DNA of 62,777 nucleotides from Coriobacteriia bacterium. Lineage in GTDB: Bacteria > Actinomycetota > Coriobacteriia > Anaerosomatales > SLCP01. The stretch is from contig SKMN01000039.1 in assembly GCA_007121015.1 (NCBI GenBank), positions 1 to 62,777 of the forward strand. The letters are read 5' to 3'. Below are positions 9,849 to 19,330 of this stretch, one piece after another. The notes below the pieces were generated by a model. That model was given only the letters and a program-made list of their open reading frames with translations, searched no databases and had not been told where the DNA came from. Position numbers and translations under genes: made by a program. Numbering within the stretch: the stretch's first letter is position 1; each line of letters opens with the position of its first letter.

Positions 9849-11098
9849 TCAACGCAATCGCGAATGCGTTCAGGGTACCTGAGCTTCGCCGTCGCATCCT
9901 GTTCACGCTCACGATCGTCGGCTTGTACCGGATCGGCGCTCATATCCCCGTGCCGGGCGTCGACCTCGAACGGGTCCAGGACATCATCGAAGGGCAGGCC
10001 GCGCTCGGTCTGCTCAACCTGTTCTCGGGGGGAGCCCTCGAGAACTTCGCGATCTTCGCCCTCGGCATCATGCCCTACATCACGGCATCGATCATCATGC
10101 AGCTGCTCCAGGGAGTCATCCCCAAAGTGGAGCAGTGGGCCAAGGAGGGTGAGACCGGGCGCCGTAAGATCACGCAGACCACGCGTTACCTGACGCTCGG
10201 TATCGCTACCGTCCAGGCGATCGCGATGATCGGGCTGTTCCAGAACACGCTTGCTCCGGTGGGCATCACACTGGGCCTGTTCACCCGGTTCGTCATCGTT
10301 CTCACGCTTGTCGCTGGGACCGCCCTCATCATGTGGATGGGCGAGTTGATCACCCAGCGAGGCATCGGGAACGGGATGTCACTCATGATCTTCGCGAGCA
10401 TCGTGGCCCGCTTCCCGATCGCGATCGTACAGGCGGTCCAGTTGGGCGATTTCGCGATGACCGTCGCGCTGATCTTGATCTTCGTGTTCGTGGTCGCCGC
10501 GATCGTTACGATCAACCAGGGCCAGCGCCGCATTCCCGTCCAGTACGCGAGGCGGGTCGTCGGCCGAAAGGTCTACGGTGGCTCGGGCACGTACATACCG
10601 CTCAAGCTCAACGCCGCCAACGTCATCCCGATCATCTTCGCCTCGGCCGTGCTCTTCTTCCCGGCGCAGCTCGCCGCGCTCACCGGTGTAGGCTGGCTGC
10701 AGGCAGCCGGTAACGCGCTCGCGGCGGGTTGGCTGTACTATGCGCTGTTCGCCGGGTTGATCATCTTCTTCACGTACTTCTACACGGCACTCGTCTTCAA
10801 CCCGATCGACCTCGGGGACAACCTGCGCAAGAACGGTGGCTTCATCCCCGGCGTGCGTCCGGGTAAGGCGACCATCTCGTATCTCGAGAAGACGATGAAC
10901 CGTATCACGCTGCCGGGAGCAGTCTTCCTGGCGCTCGTCGCGATCGCGCCGACGGCGCTCTTCCGCGCCACGGGTGTGACGGTTCTCGAGCAGTTCGGCG
11001 GCGCGTCGATCCTCATCATGGTCGGTGTCGCGCTCGAGACGATGACGCAGCTCGAGAGCCAGTTGAAGATGCGCCACTACGACGGGTTCTTCAAGTGA
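9845..11098 (+). CDS. secY: Preprotein translocase channel subunit SecY
   Basis: 417 residues with ten predicted membrane segments. SecY is the inner-membrane channel through which SecA pushes unfolded proteins and into which ribosomes insert membrane proteins. Typical stretches: LYRIGAHIPVPGVDLERVQ, the half-helix plug region LLNLFSGGALENFAIFALGI, and the cytosolic loops with RRIPVQYARRVVGRK and GGFIPGVRPGKAT. GTG 9845 overlaps the rplO stop, giving translational coupling. No SecE or SecG gene lies nearby, as is usual in spc operons. Confidence 0.97.
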   Translation: MINAIANAFRVPELRRRILFTLTIVGLYRIGAHIPVPGVDLERVQDIIEGQAALGLLNLFSGGALENFAIFALGIMPYITASIIMQLLQGVIPKVEQWAKEGETGRRKITQTTRYLTLGIATVQAIAMIGLFQNTLAPVGITLGLFTRFVIVLTLVAGTALIMWMGELITQRGIGNGMSLMIFASIVARFPIAIVQAVQLGDFAMTVALILIFVFVVAAIVTINQGQRRIPVQYARRVVGRKVYGGSGTYIPLKLNAANVIPIIFASAVLFFPAQLAALTGVGWLQAAGNALAAGWLYYALFAGLIIFFTYFYTALVFNPIDLGDNLRKNGGFIPGVRPGKATISYLEKTMNRITLPGAVFLALVAIAPTALFRATGVTVLEQFGGASILIMVGVALETMTQLESQLKMRHYDGFFK

Positions 11099-11147
11099 TC
11101 GAAACCGGCAACGATCCCGTCAACTGGGGTAAGGAAGGAGTAGCACG

Positions 11148-11792
11148 ATGAACGTGATCCTGCTGGGTGCTCCCGGTGCAGGCAAAGGTACTCAGGCCGA
11201 GAAGATGATAGAGGCGTGGGGCATCCCCCATATCTCGACCGGCGATATCCTCCGCAAAGCGGTAGCGGCCGGGACCCCGCTCGGCACGCAGGCCAAGAGA
11301 TACATGGATGCTGGCGAACTCGTTCCCGACTTCGTGGTCATCGGCCTGGTGAAGAGCCGTCTACAAGAGCCGGACGCGGAGCGAGGCTTCATCCTCGACG
11401 GGTTCCCGCGTACCGACGCCCAGGCCGAGGCGCTCGATCGCGCGCTCGAGGAGCTCGGCCGGTCACTGGATGCGGTGATCAGTATCGACGTCGCGCGGGA
11501 TGTCATCGTGAAGCGGCTCACCTCGCGCAGGACCTGCAGTTCGTGCGGCAAAATATACAGCCTCATCGCCGATCCGCCAGCCGACCCTGCCAAGTGTGAC
11601 GTGTGCGGCGGCGACCTGTATCAGCGAGACGATGACACCGTCGAGACGGTGACGAACCGTCTCGCAGTCTACGACCGCTCGACCGCCCCGCTCGTCGACT
11701 ACTACCGCTCGAAAGGGCTGCTCAAGCAGATCGACGGGGACCGTCCGGTCGACGAGGTCTTTGCTGACGTACGCAGCGTCGTCGAAGGGTAG
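11148..11792 (+). CDS. adk: Adenylate kinase (zinc-type LID)
   Basis: 214 residues. It converts AMP and ATP into two ADP. P-loop LGAPGAGKGTQA is at residues 5-16, the AMP-site HISTGDILRKAV follows, and the LID domain has a four-cysteine zinc site (CSSC about 130-133 and CDVC about 150-153), the long, metal-stabilised form found in Gram-positive bacteria. Strong AAGGAAGGAG precedes ATG 11148. Standard position after secY. Confidence 0.97.
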   Translation: MNVILLGAPGAGKGTQAEKMIEAWGIPHISTGDILRKAVAAGTPLGTQAKRYMDAGELVPDFVVIGLVKSRLQEPDAERGFILDGFPRTDAQAEALDRALEELGRSLDAVISIDVARDVIVKRLTSRRTCSSCGKIYSLIADPPADPAKCDVCGGDLYQRDDDTVETVTNRLAVYDRSTAPLVDYYRSKGLLKQIDGDRPVDEVFADVRSVVEG

Positions 11793-11802
11793 TCCTGATC
11801 GC

Positions 11803-12558
11803 GTGATCGTGTGCAAGTCTCCAGCGGAGATCGACAAGATGCGTGCAGCCGGCGGCGTTGCGGCGCGCGCGCTTCGACTCGTGGGCGACGCGGTGCGACC
11901 GGGCATCACGACAGAGCGGCTCGACCGCATCGCAGAGGACGCTATCCGTTCGGCAGGCGCCGCTCCGGCGTTCAAGGGGTATCATGGCTTCCCTGCGACG
12001 ATATGCGCCTCACTCAACGAGGCGGTGGTCCATGGGATCCCGGACACCGTGCCGCTCAAGGAGGGCGACATCCTCTCGGTGGATGTGGGAGCCATCGTAG
12101 ACGGCTACTACGGTGACTGCGCGGCAACCTTTCCGGTAGGTAAGGTGAGCGCCGAGGCAGCGACACTGATGGATGTCACACGTCTCTCGCTGGAGGCGGG
12201 CATCGAGCGGTGCCGCGTGGGCATGCGTCTCTACGACATCTCGGCTGCCGTCCAGCAGGTGGCCGAGGCAGCCGGGTTCTCCGTAGTGCGGGAGTACGTG
12301 GGTCACGGCATCGGGCGCTCGATGCACGAAGAGCCGCAGATCCCCAACGTGGGCCAGGCGGGAACGGGACCGACATTGTCCGAGGGCATGGTATTCGCCA
12401 TCGAGCCGATGGTGAACGCGGGCAAGGCGGCGGTCCGTGCGCTCGACGACGGATGGACGGTCGTCACAGAGGACGGAGCGCTCTCCGCCCACTACGAGCA
12501 CACGGTGGCGATCACGGCGGACGGCCCGGCGATCCTGACCGTCGAGGACGACGGGTGA
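11803..12558 (+). CDS. map: Methionine aminopeptidase, type I
   Basis: 251 residues. It removes the initiator methionine from new proteins. The dinuclear metal ligands of the family are in place (the D of SVDVGAIVDGYYGDCAATF, H of VGHGIGRSMHEEP, E of FAIEPMVNAG, and the final E before HTVAIT). GTG 11803 is chosen because the protein then starts MIVCKSPAEIDKMRAAGGVA; an in-frame ATG-like extension to 11761 would overlap adk. The cytoplasmic enzyme acts at the tunnel exit. Confidence 0.96.
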   Translation: MIVCKSPAEIDKMRAAGGVAARALRLVGDAVRPGITTERLDRIAEDAIRSAGAAPAFKGYHGFPATICASLNEAVVHGIPDTVPLKEGDILSVDVGAIVDGYYGDCAATFPVGKVSAEAATLMDVTRLSLEAGIERCRVGMRLYDISAAVQQVAEAAGFSVVREYVGHGIGRSMHEEPQIPNVGQAGTGPTLSEGMVFAIEPMVNAGKAAVRALDDGWTVVTEDGALSAHYEHTVAITADGPAILTVEDDG

Positions 12559-12615
12559 ATCCCGGGTTCGCACTCGAGCGACATCGAGCAGATGTGCGCT
12601 CAGGTGAAGTTCGTG

Positions 12616-12644
12616 TAGACGAGCGTGGTCTGTATAGGTATACT
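12616..12644 (+). promoter_or_regulatory. Probable sigma-70-type promoter for infA and the alpha operon
   Basis: TAGACG (12616-12621), 17 nt, TATACT (12639-12644). The -10 box is good; the -35 matches TTGACA at four of six positions. It lies in the 128-nt gap between map and infA, where many bacteria start a separate transcript. Downstream, ACCTC (12663-12667) can pair with GAGGT (12671-12675), which includes the likely infA ribosome-binding site. Confidence 0.5.
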
Positions 12645-12686
12645 GACCATTTGTGACTCATGACCTCGGGGAGGTAGCAGCACCAC

Positions 12687-12908
12687 GTGAGCAAGCGTGA
12701 AGACTCGATAGAGATGGAAGGCACGGTCATCGAACCGTTGCCCAACGCTATGTTCAGGGTGGAACTCGACAACGGGCATAAGGTGCTCGCTCACATCTCC
12801 GGCAAGATGCGCATGCACTACATCCGTATCCTGCCTGGCGACAAAGTCGTCGTCGAGTTGTCGCCGTACGACCTGTCACGCGGACGTATCACCTATCGAT
12901 ACAAATAG
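12687..12908 (+). CDS. infA: Translation initiation factor IF-1
   Basis: 73 residues of S1/OB fold. It binds the 30S A-site during initiation. [40 protein letters not shown] and [16 protein letters not shown] are the family signature. Start is GTG 12687; GGGGAGG (12668-12674) is 12 nt upstream, slightly far. Followed by a 111-nt gap and rpmJ. Confidence 0.97.
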   Translation: MSKREDSIEMEGTVIEPLPNAMFRVELDNGHKVLAHISGKMRMHYIRILPGDKVVVELSPYDLSRGRITYRYK

Positions 12909-13019
12909 CGGGACGGTGCTACAAGGGTGGTGGATACGCCCGGTAGCGTGTATCAGTCCGGAAAGATCGCGCCTGCGGCTGGGTGTGTAGATAGATAGAG
13001 AACGCCGAAAGGGTACGTC

Positions 13020-13133
13020 ATGAAAGTCCGACCTTCGGTCAAGAAGATGTGTGACAAGTGCAAGATCATACGCCGCCATGGGCGGGTTCTCGTGATTTGC
13101 GACAATCCCCGCCACAAGCAGCGGCAGGGTTAG
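13020..13133 (+). CDS. rpmJ: 50S ribosomal protein L36, zinc form
   Basis: 37 residues: [20 protein letters not shown] then [17 protein letters not shown]. The CXXC (11-14), C27 and H32 are the zinc ligands of the C+ form of L36. GAAAGGG precedes ATG 13020. It lies in the invariant position between infA and rpsM. Confidence 0.96.
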   Translation: MKVRPSVKKMCDKCKIIRRHGRVLVICDNPRHKQRQG

Positions 13134-13146
13134 GAGGGATCCGGGA

Positions 13147-13521
13147 GTGGCCCGAATCGCAGGTGTCGATCTCCCGCGCGAGAAGCGCGTCGAGATCGGC
13201 CTGACCTACATCTATGGTATCGGTCTGACCACCAGTCAGACGATCCTGCGCGAGACGGGGATCGACCCGTCGACGCGCGTTCGGAACCTCACAGAAGAAG
13301 AGGTCGTTCGGCTCCGTGAGTTCATCGACCGTCAGCTCGAGGTCGAAGGCGATCTGCGTCGTGAGGTGGGCCAGAACATCAAGCGACTGATGGAGATCGG
13401 CTGTTATCGTGGTCTGCGTCACCGGCGCGGTCTGCCGGTCCGCGGGCAGCGCACTCACACCAACGCGCGTACCCGCAAAGGGCCGCGCCGCCAGATCGGT
13501 GCGAAGAAGAAGGGCAAGTAA
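13147..13521 (+). CDS. rpsM: 30S ribosomal protein S13
   Basis: 124 residues from GTG 13147. S13 contacts the P-site tRNA and forms intersubunit bridges. [20 protein letters not shown] and the C-terminal [20 protein letters not shown] are diagnostic, followed by a basic tail. TTAGGAGGGATCC gives a strong ribosome-binding site just after the rpmJ stop. Confidence 0.97.
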   Translation: MARIAGVDLPREKRVEIGLTYIYGIGLTTSQTILRETGIDPSTRVRNLTEEEVVRLREFIDRQLEVEGDLRREVGQNIKRLMEIGCYRGLRHRRGLPVRGQRTHTNARTRKGPRRQIGAKKKGK

Positions 13522-13524
13522 CGC

Positions 13525-13923
13525 ATGGCCAAGAAGAAGACCGCCCAGAAGCGCGTACGCCGGAGCGAGCGCAAGAACATCGCAGTCGGCCAGGCGCACA
13601 TCAAGAGCACGTTCAACAACACGATCATCACGATCACCGACCCCAACGGCAACGTGATCGCGTGGCAGTCCGCCGGCACGGTGGGATTCAAGGGCTCTCG
13701 AAAGTCGACGCCGTTCGCCGCCCAGATGGCGGCCGAGGCGTGCGCGAAGGTCGCCCAGGAACACGGCGTCCGCAAGGTCTCGGTGTTCGTCAAGGGTCCT
13801 GGCTCCGGTCGTGAGACCGCGATCCGCACCCTGCAGGCCGCCGGACTCGAGATCGCGAGCATCCAGGATCGTACCCCTGTTCCCCACAACGGCTGCCGGC
13901 CGCGCAAGCGCCGCCGCGTCTAG
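13525..13923 (+). CDS. rpsK: 30S ribosomal protein S11
   Basis: 132 residues. S11 lies on the 30S platform near the Shine-Dalgarno helix. Motifs: [39 protein letters not shown] and the terminal [18 protein letters not shown]. Starts 3 nt after rpsM. Confidence 0.97.
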   Translation: MAKKKTAQKRVRRSERKNIAVGQAHIKSTFNNTIITITDPNGNVIAWQSAGTVGFKGSRKSTPFAAQMAAEACAKVAQEHGVRKVSVFVKGPGSGRETAIRTLQAAGLEIASIQDRTPVPHNGCRPRKRRRV

Positions 13924-13943
13924 CACTCGGGAGGACCACAGCT

Positions 13944-14570
13944 ATGGCACGTTATACCGGGGCGGACTGCAGACTGTGCCGCCGCGAAGGAATCAAGCTC
14001 TTTCTCAAGGGCGATCGCTGCTACTCGGACAAGTGCGGGGTGGAGCGCAGGCCTTACCCGCCGGGCATGGCCGGCAAGCGCCGTCCGCGCGACAGCGAGT
14101 ACCGCGTCCAGCTCAGAGAGAAGCAGAAGACCAAGAGGATCTACGGACTGCTCGAGAAGCAGTTCCACAGCTACTACGAGATCGCGAACCGCCAGAGCGG
14201 CATCACCGGTGAGAACCTGCTCCGTCTTCTCGAGAGCCGGCTCGACAACGTGGTGTACCGTCTTGGCTTCGCCAAGTCTCGCGATGAGGCACGCCAGGTC
14301 GTGCGCCACGGACACATCTCTGTGAACGGGCGTCGCGTCGACATCCCCTCGTACCGCGTCCGTCCGGGGGATTTGGTCGCCGTCATGCCCAAAGCCGCCG
14401 ACTTGCTCGTCATCAAGACCGCGCTCATCTCATCCGAGAAGATCGAGGTCCCGGGGTGGCTCGAAGTGGATATCGAGAAGCTTTCCGGCAAGGTGTTGTC
14501 CCTGCCCGAACGCGGTCAGATCGATGCACCCGTCCGCGAGCAGCTCATCGTCGAGCTGTACTCGAAGTAA
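13944..14570 (+). CDS. rpsD: 30S ribosomal protein S4, zinc form
   Basis: 208 residues. S4 is a primary 16S-binding assembly protein. The N-terminal region has four cysteines in a zinc-binding arrangement (CRLC at about 9-12, then C and C around 26-31 in [14 protein letters not shown]). The S4 RNA-binding domain ([40 protein letters not shown]) follows. GGGAGGACC precedes ATG 13944. Confidence 0.97.
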   Translation: MARYTGADCRLCRREGIKLFLKGDRCYSDKCGVERRPYPPGMAGKRRPRDSEYRVQLREKQKTKRIYGLLEKQFHSYYEIANRQSGITGENLLRLLESRLDNVVYRLGFAKSRDEARQVVRHGHISVNGRRVDIPSYRVRPGDLVAVMPKAADLLVIKTALISSEKIEVPGWLEVDIEKLSGKVLSLPERGQIDAPVREQLIVELYSK

Positions 14571-14607
14571 CACCAGCCACACCACGGAAGGCCAAGGAGG
14601 CTCTTGG

Positions 14608-15546
14608 ATGACAGAGTTCATGAGACCGCAGTTGAGTGTCGAGCAGGTCGACGAGCGGGTCGCTCGCTACACCGTCGAGCCCCTCGAGCGGGGGTTCGGA
14701 TACACGCTCGGCAACTGCATGAGGCGCGTCCTGCTTTCGTCCCTCGAGGGCGCAGCCGCGACCTCGATCAGGGTCGAGGGCGTCCAGCACGAGTTCGCTT
14801 CGGTGGAGGGCGTCCGCGAGGACGTGACCGATATCGTGCTCAACGTGAAGGGGCTCGTGTTCCGCGAGACCGGCGTGGGCGCGGCTGACGCCGTCGCCAC
14901 ACTCGACGCGACCGGCCCCGCTGTCGTGACCGGTGCGGACCTCAAGGTCCCGGCCGAGTTCGATCTTGTGAACCCGGATCACGCCATAGCCACGCTGAAC
15001 GAGGGCGGCAAGCTCGAGATGGGGATCCGCATCGGTGTCGGTCGCGGGTACGTGTCCGCAGACCGTAACAAGCGCACCGAGGACCCCATAGGCATCATCA
15101 CCGTCGACTCGCTGTTCAGTCCGGTCGTGCGCTGTACGTACGTTGTAGAGAACACGCGTGTCGGCCAGCGCACCGACTACGACAAGCTCACGCTCGAGGT
15201 CGAGACGAACGGGTCGATCGACCCCGGCGACGCCGTCGCGCGCGCAGGCAGGATCATCGACGAGCACATGATGCTCTTTGCCGAGCAGGCGAGCGGGACA
15301 CTGTCCGAAGAGGGTATCTTCGCCGACGTCGCCGACGAGGGCGATAGCGTGCTCGACACACCGATCGAGGAGCTCGACCTATCGGTCCGCTCGTACAACT
15401 GCCTGAAGCGGCAGGGGGTCAACACCATCGGCCAGCTTGCCGAATGCTCGGAGACCGACCTGCTCAACATCCGTAACTTCGGCGCCAAGTCCATCGAGGA
15501 AGTCAAAGACAAGCTCCAGCACATGGGTCTGGGCCTGAAGGCGTAA
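14608..15546 (+). CDS. rpoA: DNA-directed RNA polymerase subunit alpha
   Basis: 312 residues. The N-terminal domain dimerises and recruits beta and beta' ([20 protein letters not shown] is the dimer/beta contact region); the C-terminal helix-hairpin-helix domain ([20 protein letters not shown], about 248-267) binds UP elements and activators. ATG 14608 follows CCAAGGAGGC and gives [13 protein letters not shown]; the frame extends upstream to 14524 inside rpsD but has no family match. Confidence 0.97.
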   Translation: MTEFMRPQLSVEQVDERVARYTVEPLERGFGYTLGNCMRRVLLSSLEGAAATSIRVEGVQHEFASVEGVREDVTDIVLNVKGLVFRETGVGAADAVATLDATGPAVVTGADLKVPAEFDLVNPDHAIATLNEGGKLEMGIRIGVGRGYVSADRNKRTEDPIGIITVDSLFSPVVRCTYVVENTRVGQRTDYDKLTLEVETNGSIDPGDAVARAGRIIDEHMMLFAEQASGTLSEEGIFADVADEGDSVLDTPIEELDLSVRSYNCLKRQGVNTIGQLAECSETDLLNIRNFGAKSIEEVKDKLQHMGLGLKA

Positions 15547-15563
15547 GTGGGAGATCACTGAAG

Positions 15564-15917
15564 ATGAGACACCTCAAGAAAGGCCGGAAGCTCGGCACGG
15601 ACGCCAGTCACACCAAGGCGATGCTGCGCAGCCTCGCCATCGCTCTGTTCACGAACGAGCGGATCAAGACGACCGAGACGCGGGCTAAGGAAGTCCGCAC
15701 GCTCGTCGACAAGGTCATCACGTGGGGCAAGCGCGGTGACGTTCATGCTCGCCGCCTCGCGCTCGCCGAACTCGGCGACAAGGAGATCGTGCACAAGGTG
15801 TTCTCCGATATCGCCCCCCGGTTCGAGGAGCGCAACGGCGGCTACACGCGCATCTACAAGCTCGGGCCGCGCAAGGGTGATGCTGCACCGATGGTGATCC
15901 TGGAACTCGTGGAGTAA
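15564..15917 (+). CDS. rplQ: 50S ribosomal protein L17
   Basis: 117 residues. [20 protein letters not shown] and [20 protein letters not shown] are standard; the C-terminal block [20 protein letters not shown] ends the protein. It is the last gene of the ribosomal super-operon and is followed by a strong hairpin. Confidence 0.97.
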   Translation: MRHLKKGRKLGTDASHTKAMLRSLAIALFTNERIKTTETRAKEVRTLVDKVITWGKRGDVHARRLALAELGDKEIVHKVFSDIAPRFEERNGGYTRIYKLGPRKGDAAPMVILELVE

Positions 15918-15954
15918 CAGGCGCTCCGTCCGGCACGACGCGTTCGATACCATG

Positions 15955-15992
15955 CGAGGAGGGTCTCACCGTAAGGTGTACGACCCTCCTCG
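15955..15992 (+). terminator. Strong hairpin ending the ribosomal super-operon
   Basis: CGAGGAGGGTC (15955-15965) is perfectly complementary to GACCCTCCTCG (15982-15992), and the loop can extend the stem through CACC/GGTG around a GTAA tetraloop. There is no downstream T-run, so it may be a GC-rich terminator as in many actinobacteria, or only attenuate reading into the ECF genes that start 34 nt later. Confidence 0.65.
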
Positions 15993-16025
15993 TGCGTTCA
16001 CCGCAGGAGAGGGGCCGCACCGCAC

Positions 16026-16838
16026 ATGATCGAGTTCTCCGACGTGACGTACGAGTACCCTGCCGCGGAGCGCGGGATCACCGCGCTTGCCGGCGTCAGC
16101 CTCACGCTCGCGCCAGGTGAGCACGTGGCCGTGTTGGGCGCTAACGGGTCGGGGAAGTCCACGCTCGTGCGCCTGGCGAACGGACTTCTCAGGCCTGCAT
16201 CGGGGAGCGTCATCGTCGATGGCGACGACACGCGCGACGCGGCAGGGGTGTGGGACATACGCTCGCGTGTCGGCGTGGTGTTCCAGAACGCCGACAACCA
16301 GATCGTCGCGACCACGGTCGAGGAGGACGTCGCGTTCGGCCCGGAGAACCTCGGGGTACCCGTGCCCGAGATGAGGCGGCGTGTCGACGGCGCGCTCGCC
16401 GCGGTCGGGCTGACCGGCCTGGAGTCGCGAGAGCCGCACCAGCTGTCGGGCGGCCAGAAGCAGCGGCTGGCGATCGCGGGGGTCCTGGCGCTCGAGCCGG
16501 ACTACCTCGTGTTGGACGAGCCCACCTCGATGCTCGACCTCCAGGGCCGCGCAGACGTTCTTGCAGCCGTTGAGATGCAGCGAGAGGCGGGTCGGGGCAT
16601 CCTTCACGTCACGCACCACCTTGCCGACGCCGCATCTGCCGACCGCGTGATCGTACTCGACGCCGGGCGGATCGTCTTCGACGCGCCGCCCGCTGGCCTG
16701 CTCTCCGATAAGTCCGCTCTCGCCGCTCTCGGCGTGGCGCTCCCACCGATCGGGCGTCTTGCGGCCGAGCTGCGCGCTCGCGGGGTCTCGGTGCCATACG
16801 AGGCCATGAGCGCAGAGAGCGTGGCAGCGGCGCTATGA
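16026..16838 (+). CDS. ecfA1: ECF transporter ATPase EcfA1
   Basis: 270 residues. With EcfA2 and EcfT it forms the energizing module that powers vitamin- or metal-binding S components. Walker A GANGSGKST is at about 38-46, signature LSGGQKQRLAIAG, Walker B YLVLDEPTS and a late switch histidine region HVTHH are present. Next gene overlaps by 4 nt. No S component gene is in the window, so this module probably is of the shared (group II) type used by several substrate-binding subunits encoded elsewhere. Confidence 0.93.
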   Translation: MIEFSDVTYEYPAAERGITALAGVSLTLAPGEHVAVLGANGSGKSTLVRLANGLLRPASGSVIVDGDDTRDAAGVWDIRSRVGVVFQNADNQIVATTVEEDVAFGPENLGVPVPEMRRRVDGALAAVGLTGLESREPHQLSGGQKQRLAIAGVLALEPDYLVLDEPTSMLDLQGRADVLAAVEMQREAGRGILHVTHHLADAASADRVIVLDAGRIVFDAPPAGLLSDKSALAALGVALPPIGRLAAELRARGVSVPYEAMSAESVAAAL

Positions 16839-17674
16839 GGCTGACCCTCGAAGATGTCGGTTATACCTATGGGGAGGGTACGTCGTTCGCCGTTCGCGCC
16901 CTCCGAGGTGTCACGCTCGCGATAGAGCGCGGACAGCTGATACTCGTGCTCGGTGCGACCGGCTCGGGCAAGTCCACCCTCTTGCGCGTAGCCGCCGGGC
17001 TCATGCCGCCTACCGAGGGGCGTGTCGCCATCGATGGTGTCGCCCTCGACGGTGCGTCTGGCGCGGCGGGCCGGATCGGCCTCGTGTTCCAGAACCCGCA
17101 GACGCAGCTGTTCGCCGAGACCGTGGAGGCCGATATCGCCTTCGGTCCGCACAATCTCGGCATGGCGGCCGACGAGGTGCGTCGTGCGGTCGCCGACGCG
17201 CTCGAAGCTGTAGGACTCGATGCGGCCGAGTTCGGGCCTCGCTCTCCGTTCGCGCTCTCCGGCGGCGAAGCGCACCGCGTCGCGATCGCGGGGGTCCTCG
17301 CGATGCGTCCCGAGCTGCTCTTGTTCGACGAGCCCACAGCCGGGCTCGATGTTCGCGGGCGCGAAGCGATCACCGATTTCGTGACGTCGGTCCGCGAGCG
17401 CGCCGGGGTCGTGGTCGTCACGCACGATGCCGAGGCGTTCCTCGGCATAGCGGACCACATCGTCATGCTTTCCGACGGCAGGCCCGTCTTCTCGGGCTCG
17501 TGTGCGGAGCTCGTCGAAGACCCATCGCGTTTCGAGGAGGCCGGTCTGCGGGTCCCCGACGTCCTCCGCGCCCAGGTACTTGCCGAGGCAAGAGGTATCC
17601 AGCTCGATGGCTACACGCTCGACGTGGCCGAGGCGGCAGACCGCATCGCTCGTGGACGGGGGCGGGGCCGATGA
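16835..17674 (+). CDS. ecfA2: ECF transporter ATPase EcfA2
   Basis: 279 residues. Walker A GATGSGKST (about 42-50), Q-loop LVFQNPQTQLFAETV, signature LSGGEAHRVAIAG and Walker B LLLFDEPTAGLD. The Q-loop sequence FQNPQTQLFAETVEADIAFG is typical of EcfA-type ATPases. The signature has EAH where most ABC proteins have QQQ or QKQ, still compatible with function. Overlaps both neighbours by 4 nt (ATGA), so the three subunits are translationally coupled. Confidence 0.93.
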   Translation: MRLTLEDVGYTYGEGTSFAVRALRGVTLAIERGQLILVLGATGSGKSTLLRVAAGLMPPTEGRVAIDGVALDGASGAAGRIGLVFQNPQTQLFAETVEADIAFGPHNLGMAADEVRRAVADALEAVGLDAAEFGPRSPFALSGGEAHRVAIAGVLAMRPELLLFDEPTAGLDVRGREAITDFVTSVRERAGVVVVTHDAEAFLGIADHIVMLSDGRPVFSGSCAELVEDPSRFEEAGLRVPDVLRAQVLAEARGIQLDGYTLDVAEAADRIARGRGRGR

Positions 17675-18468
17675 GACCGCCGGTCCCGTTCGGCCAGTTC
17701 GTACCCGGAGACTCCGCGGTGCACCGCCTCGAGGCGCGCGCCAAGCTCGGGCTCGCGGCGGCCTTCACCGCGATGCTCTTCATGGTGGGCGGGTTCGCGG
17801 GACTCGGCATCTCGTCACTCTTCGTCCTCGTCGCGGTGGCGGTTTCCGGAGTGCCCGTCAGGCTTGTTCTGCGCGGTGTGCGTGTCGTCGCGTTCATCCT
17901 CGTGTTCACGTTGCTCGCGCACTCGCTGCGCATCGAGCCGGCTACCGTCGCGCTCGTGAGGGTGGGGCCGCTCGCGATCGACCCCGAGGGTCTCGTTACA
18001 GGCTCGTTCTTCGCCGTCCGCATCGTGCTGCTCGTTGTGGGCACGTCGCTCATCACGCTGACCACGTCTCCGGTCAGGCTCGCCGACGGTCTGGAGCACC
18101 TGATGAGCCCGCTTCAGCGCGTGGGCTTTCCCGCAGGTGATGTCGCGATGATGCTCACGGTGGCACTCCGCTTCATCCCGACTACCGCCGAGGAGGCCGA
18201 GAAGATCATCCTCGCCCAGACCGCGCGCGGCGCCCGGTTCGACCGGCGCGGGCCGATCGCGCGAGGACGAGCGTACGTCCCCGTGCTGGTGCCTCTGTTC
18301 GTGAGCCTGTTCAGGCGCGCCGACGAGCTCGCGACGGCGATGGAGTCGCGGTGCTATCGTGGTGGCACCGGCCGCACCAGGCTCCACGAGAGCAGGTTCG
18401 CGGCCACCGATTGGCTCACGCTGCTGGCTGGGGTGGGCCTTATGCTCACGGTAGGGGTGCTGCTCTGA
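17671..18468 (+). CDS. ecfT: ECF transporter transmembrane subunit EcfT
   Basis: 265 residues from ATG 17671, which overlaps the EcfA2 stop. It begins MRPPVPFGQFVPGDSAVHRL, the usual EcfT opening, followed by several hydrophobic membrane segments and the coupling-helix region ARGARFDRRGPIAR with the two conserved Ala-Arg-Gly type motifs that dock onto the ATPases. Length is normal. Inner-membrane scaffold joining ATPases and S component. Confidence 0.92.
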   Translation: MRPPVPFGQFVPGDSAVHRLEARAKLGLAAAFTAMLFMVGGFAGLGISSLFVLVAVAVSGVPVRLVLRGVRVVAFILVFTLLAHSLRIEPATVALVRVGPLAIDPEGLVTGSFFAVRIVLLVVGTSLITLTTSPVRLADGLEHLMSPLQRVGFPAGDVAMMLTVALRFIPTTAEEAEKIILAQTARGARFDRRGPIARGRAYVPVLVPLFVSLFRRADELATAMESRCYRGGTGRTRLHESRFAATDWLTLLAGVGLMLTVGVLL

Positions 18469-18469
18469 C

Positions 18470-19267
18470 ATGGCCGACGAACGGACGTCCGTCGCGACCC
18501 TCGTGTTGACGCTCTCCTACGACGGGGCGCGGTTCGCCGGGTTCGCGCGTCAAGAAGGTCGGGAGACGGTCCAGGGTCGACTCGAGGCAGCTCTCGGGAC
18601 CGTGCTGCGCCGCGACGTGGACACCACCGGCGCCGGACGGACCGATGCCGGCGTCCATGCCCTCGGACAGGTGGTCTCCGTGCCGCTGGAGACCGGTGAA
18701 GAAGACGTCGACCCCCGCATGCTGCTGCGCTCGCTGAACGCGCTCGCCGGCGACGGGATCGTCGTGACGGGCGCGCGCCTCGCGCCTCCCGGGTTCTCGG
18801 CACGCTTCGGTGCGCAGGCTCGCGAGTACCGCTACCGTCTCGTCCCCGGCTCCGTGCCGCCCCTCTTCCTCGGGCACGCCGCGTGGTGGGTCAAGCACGA
18901 CCTCGACCTCGAAGCGATGCGCTCGGCGGCTGCAGCCCTCATCGGCGAGCACGATTTCCGCTCGTTCTGCGTCGCCGAGAGCGCCGAGGGCAAGCGGACG
19001 GTGCGCCGTATCGATGCGATCGACATCACGCGTGCCGAGGAGCTCGGAGAACACTGCGTGGTGGTGCGGGTCGTGGGTAACGCGTTCCTTCACTCGATGG
19101 TGAGGGTCATCGTCGGATCGCTCGTCGAGGTGGGGCGCGGCCGTCGTCGGGCCGAGTGGCTCGCCGAGGTGCTCGCAGCACGCGACCGCTCCGCCGCCGG
19201 CCCCACAGCCCCTGCTCAGGGCCTCGTGCTGTGGCACGTGAGCTACCCGGAGGAATGTTGGTCGTGA
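18470..19267 (+). CDS. truA: tRNA pseudouridine(38-40) synthase TruA
   Basis: 265 residues. It isomerises uridines 38-40 in the anticodon stem-loop. LTLSYDGARFAGFARQ and the catalytic-aspartate motif TTGAGRTDAGVHALGQV (Asp59) are clear, with FHSMVR-type FLHSMVRVIVGSLVEVGRGR near the end. It starts 1 nt after EcfT, giving the ecfA1-ecfA2-ecfT-truA order seen beside ribosomal operons in many Gram-positive bacteria. Confidence 0.96.
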   Translation: MADERTSVATLVLTLSYDGARFAGFARQEGRETVQGRLEAALGTVLRRDVDTTGAGRTDAGVHALGQVVSVPLETGEEDVDPRMLLRSLNALAGDGIVVTGARLAPPGFSARFGAQAREYRYRLVPGSVPPLFLGHAAWWVKHDLDLEAMRSAAAALIGEHDFRSFCVAESAEGKRTVRRIDAIDITRAEELGEHCVVVRVVGNAFLHSMVRVIVGSLVEVGRGRRRAEWLAEVLAARDRSAAGPTAPAQGLVLWHVSYPEECWS

Positions 19268-19330
19268 GGTGCGAAGCGGTTTGCCGGACGTCTCGTCGGC
19301 AGTGATGGACACGCCCGGGTGCGTGTTACA

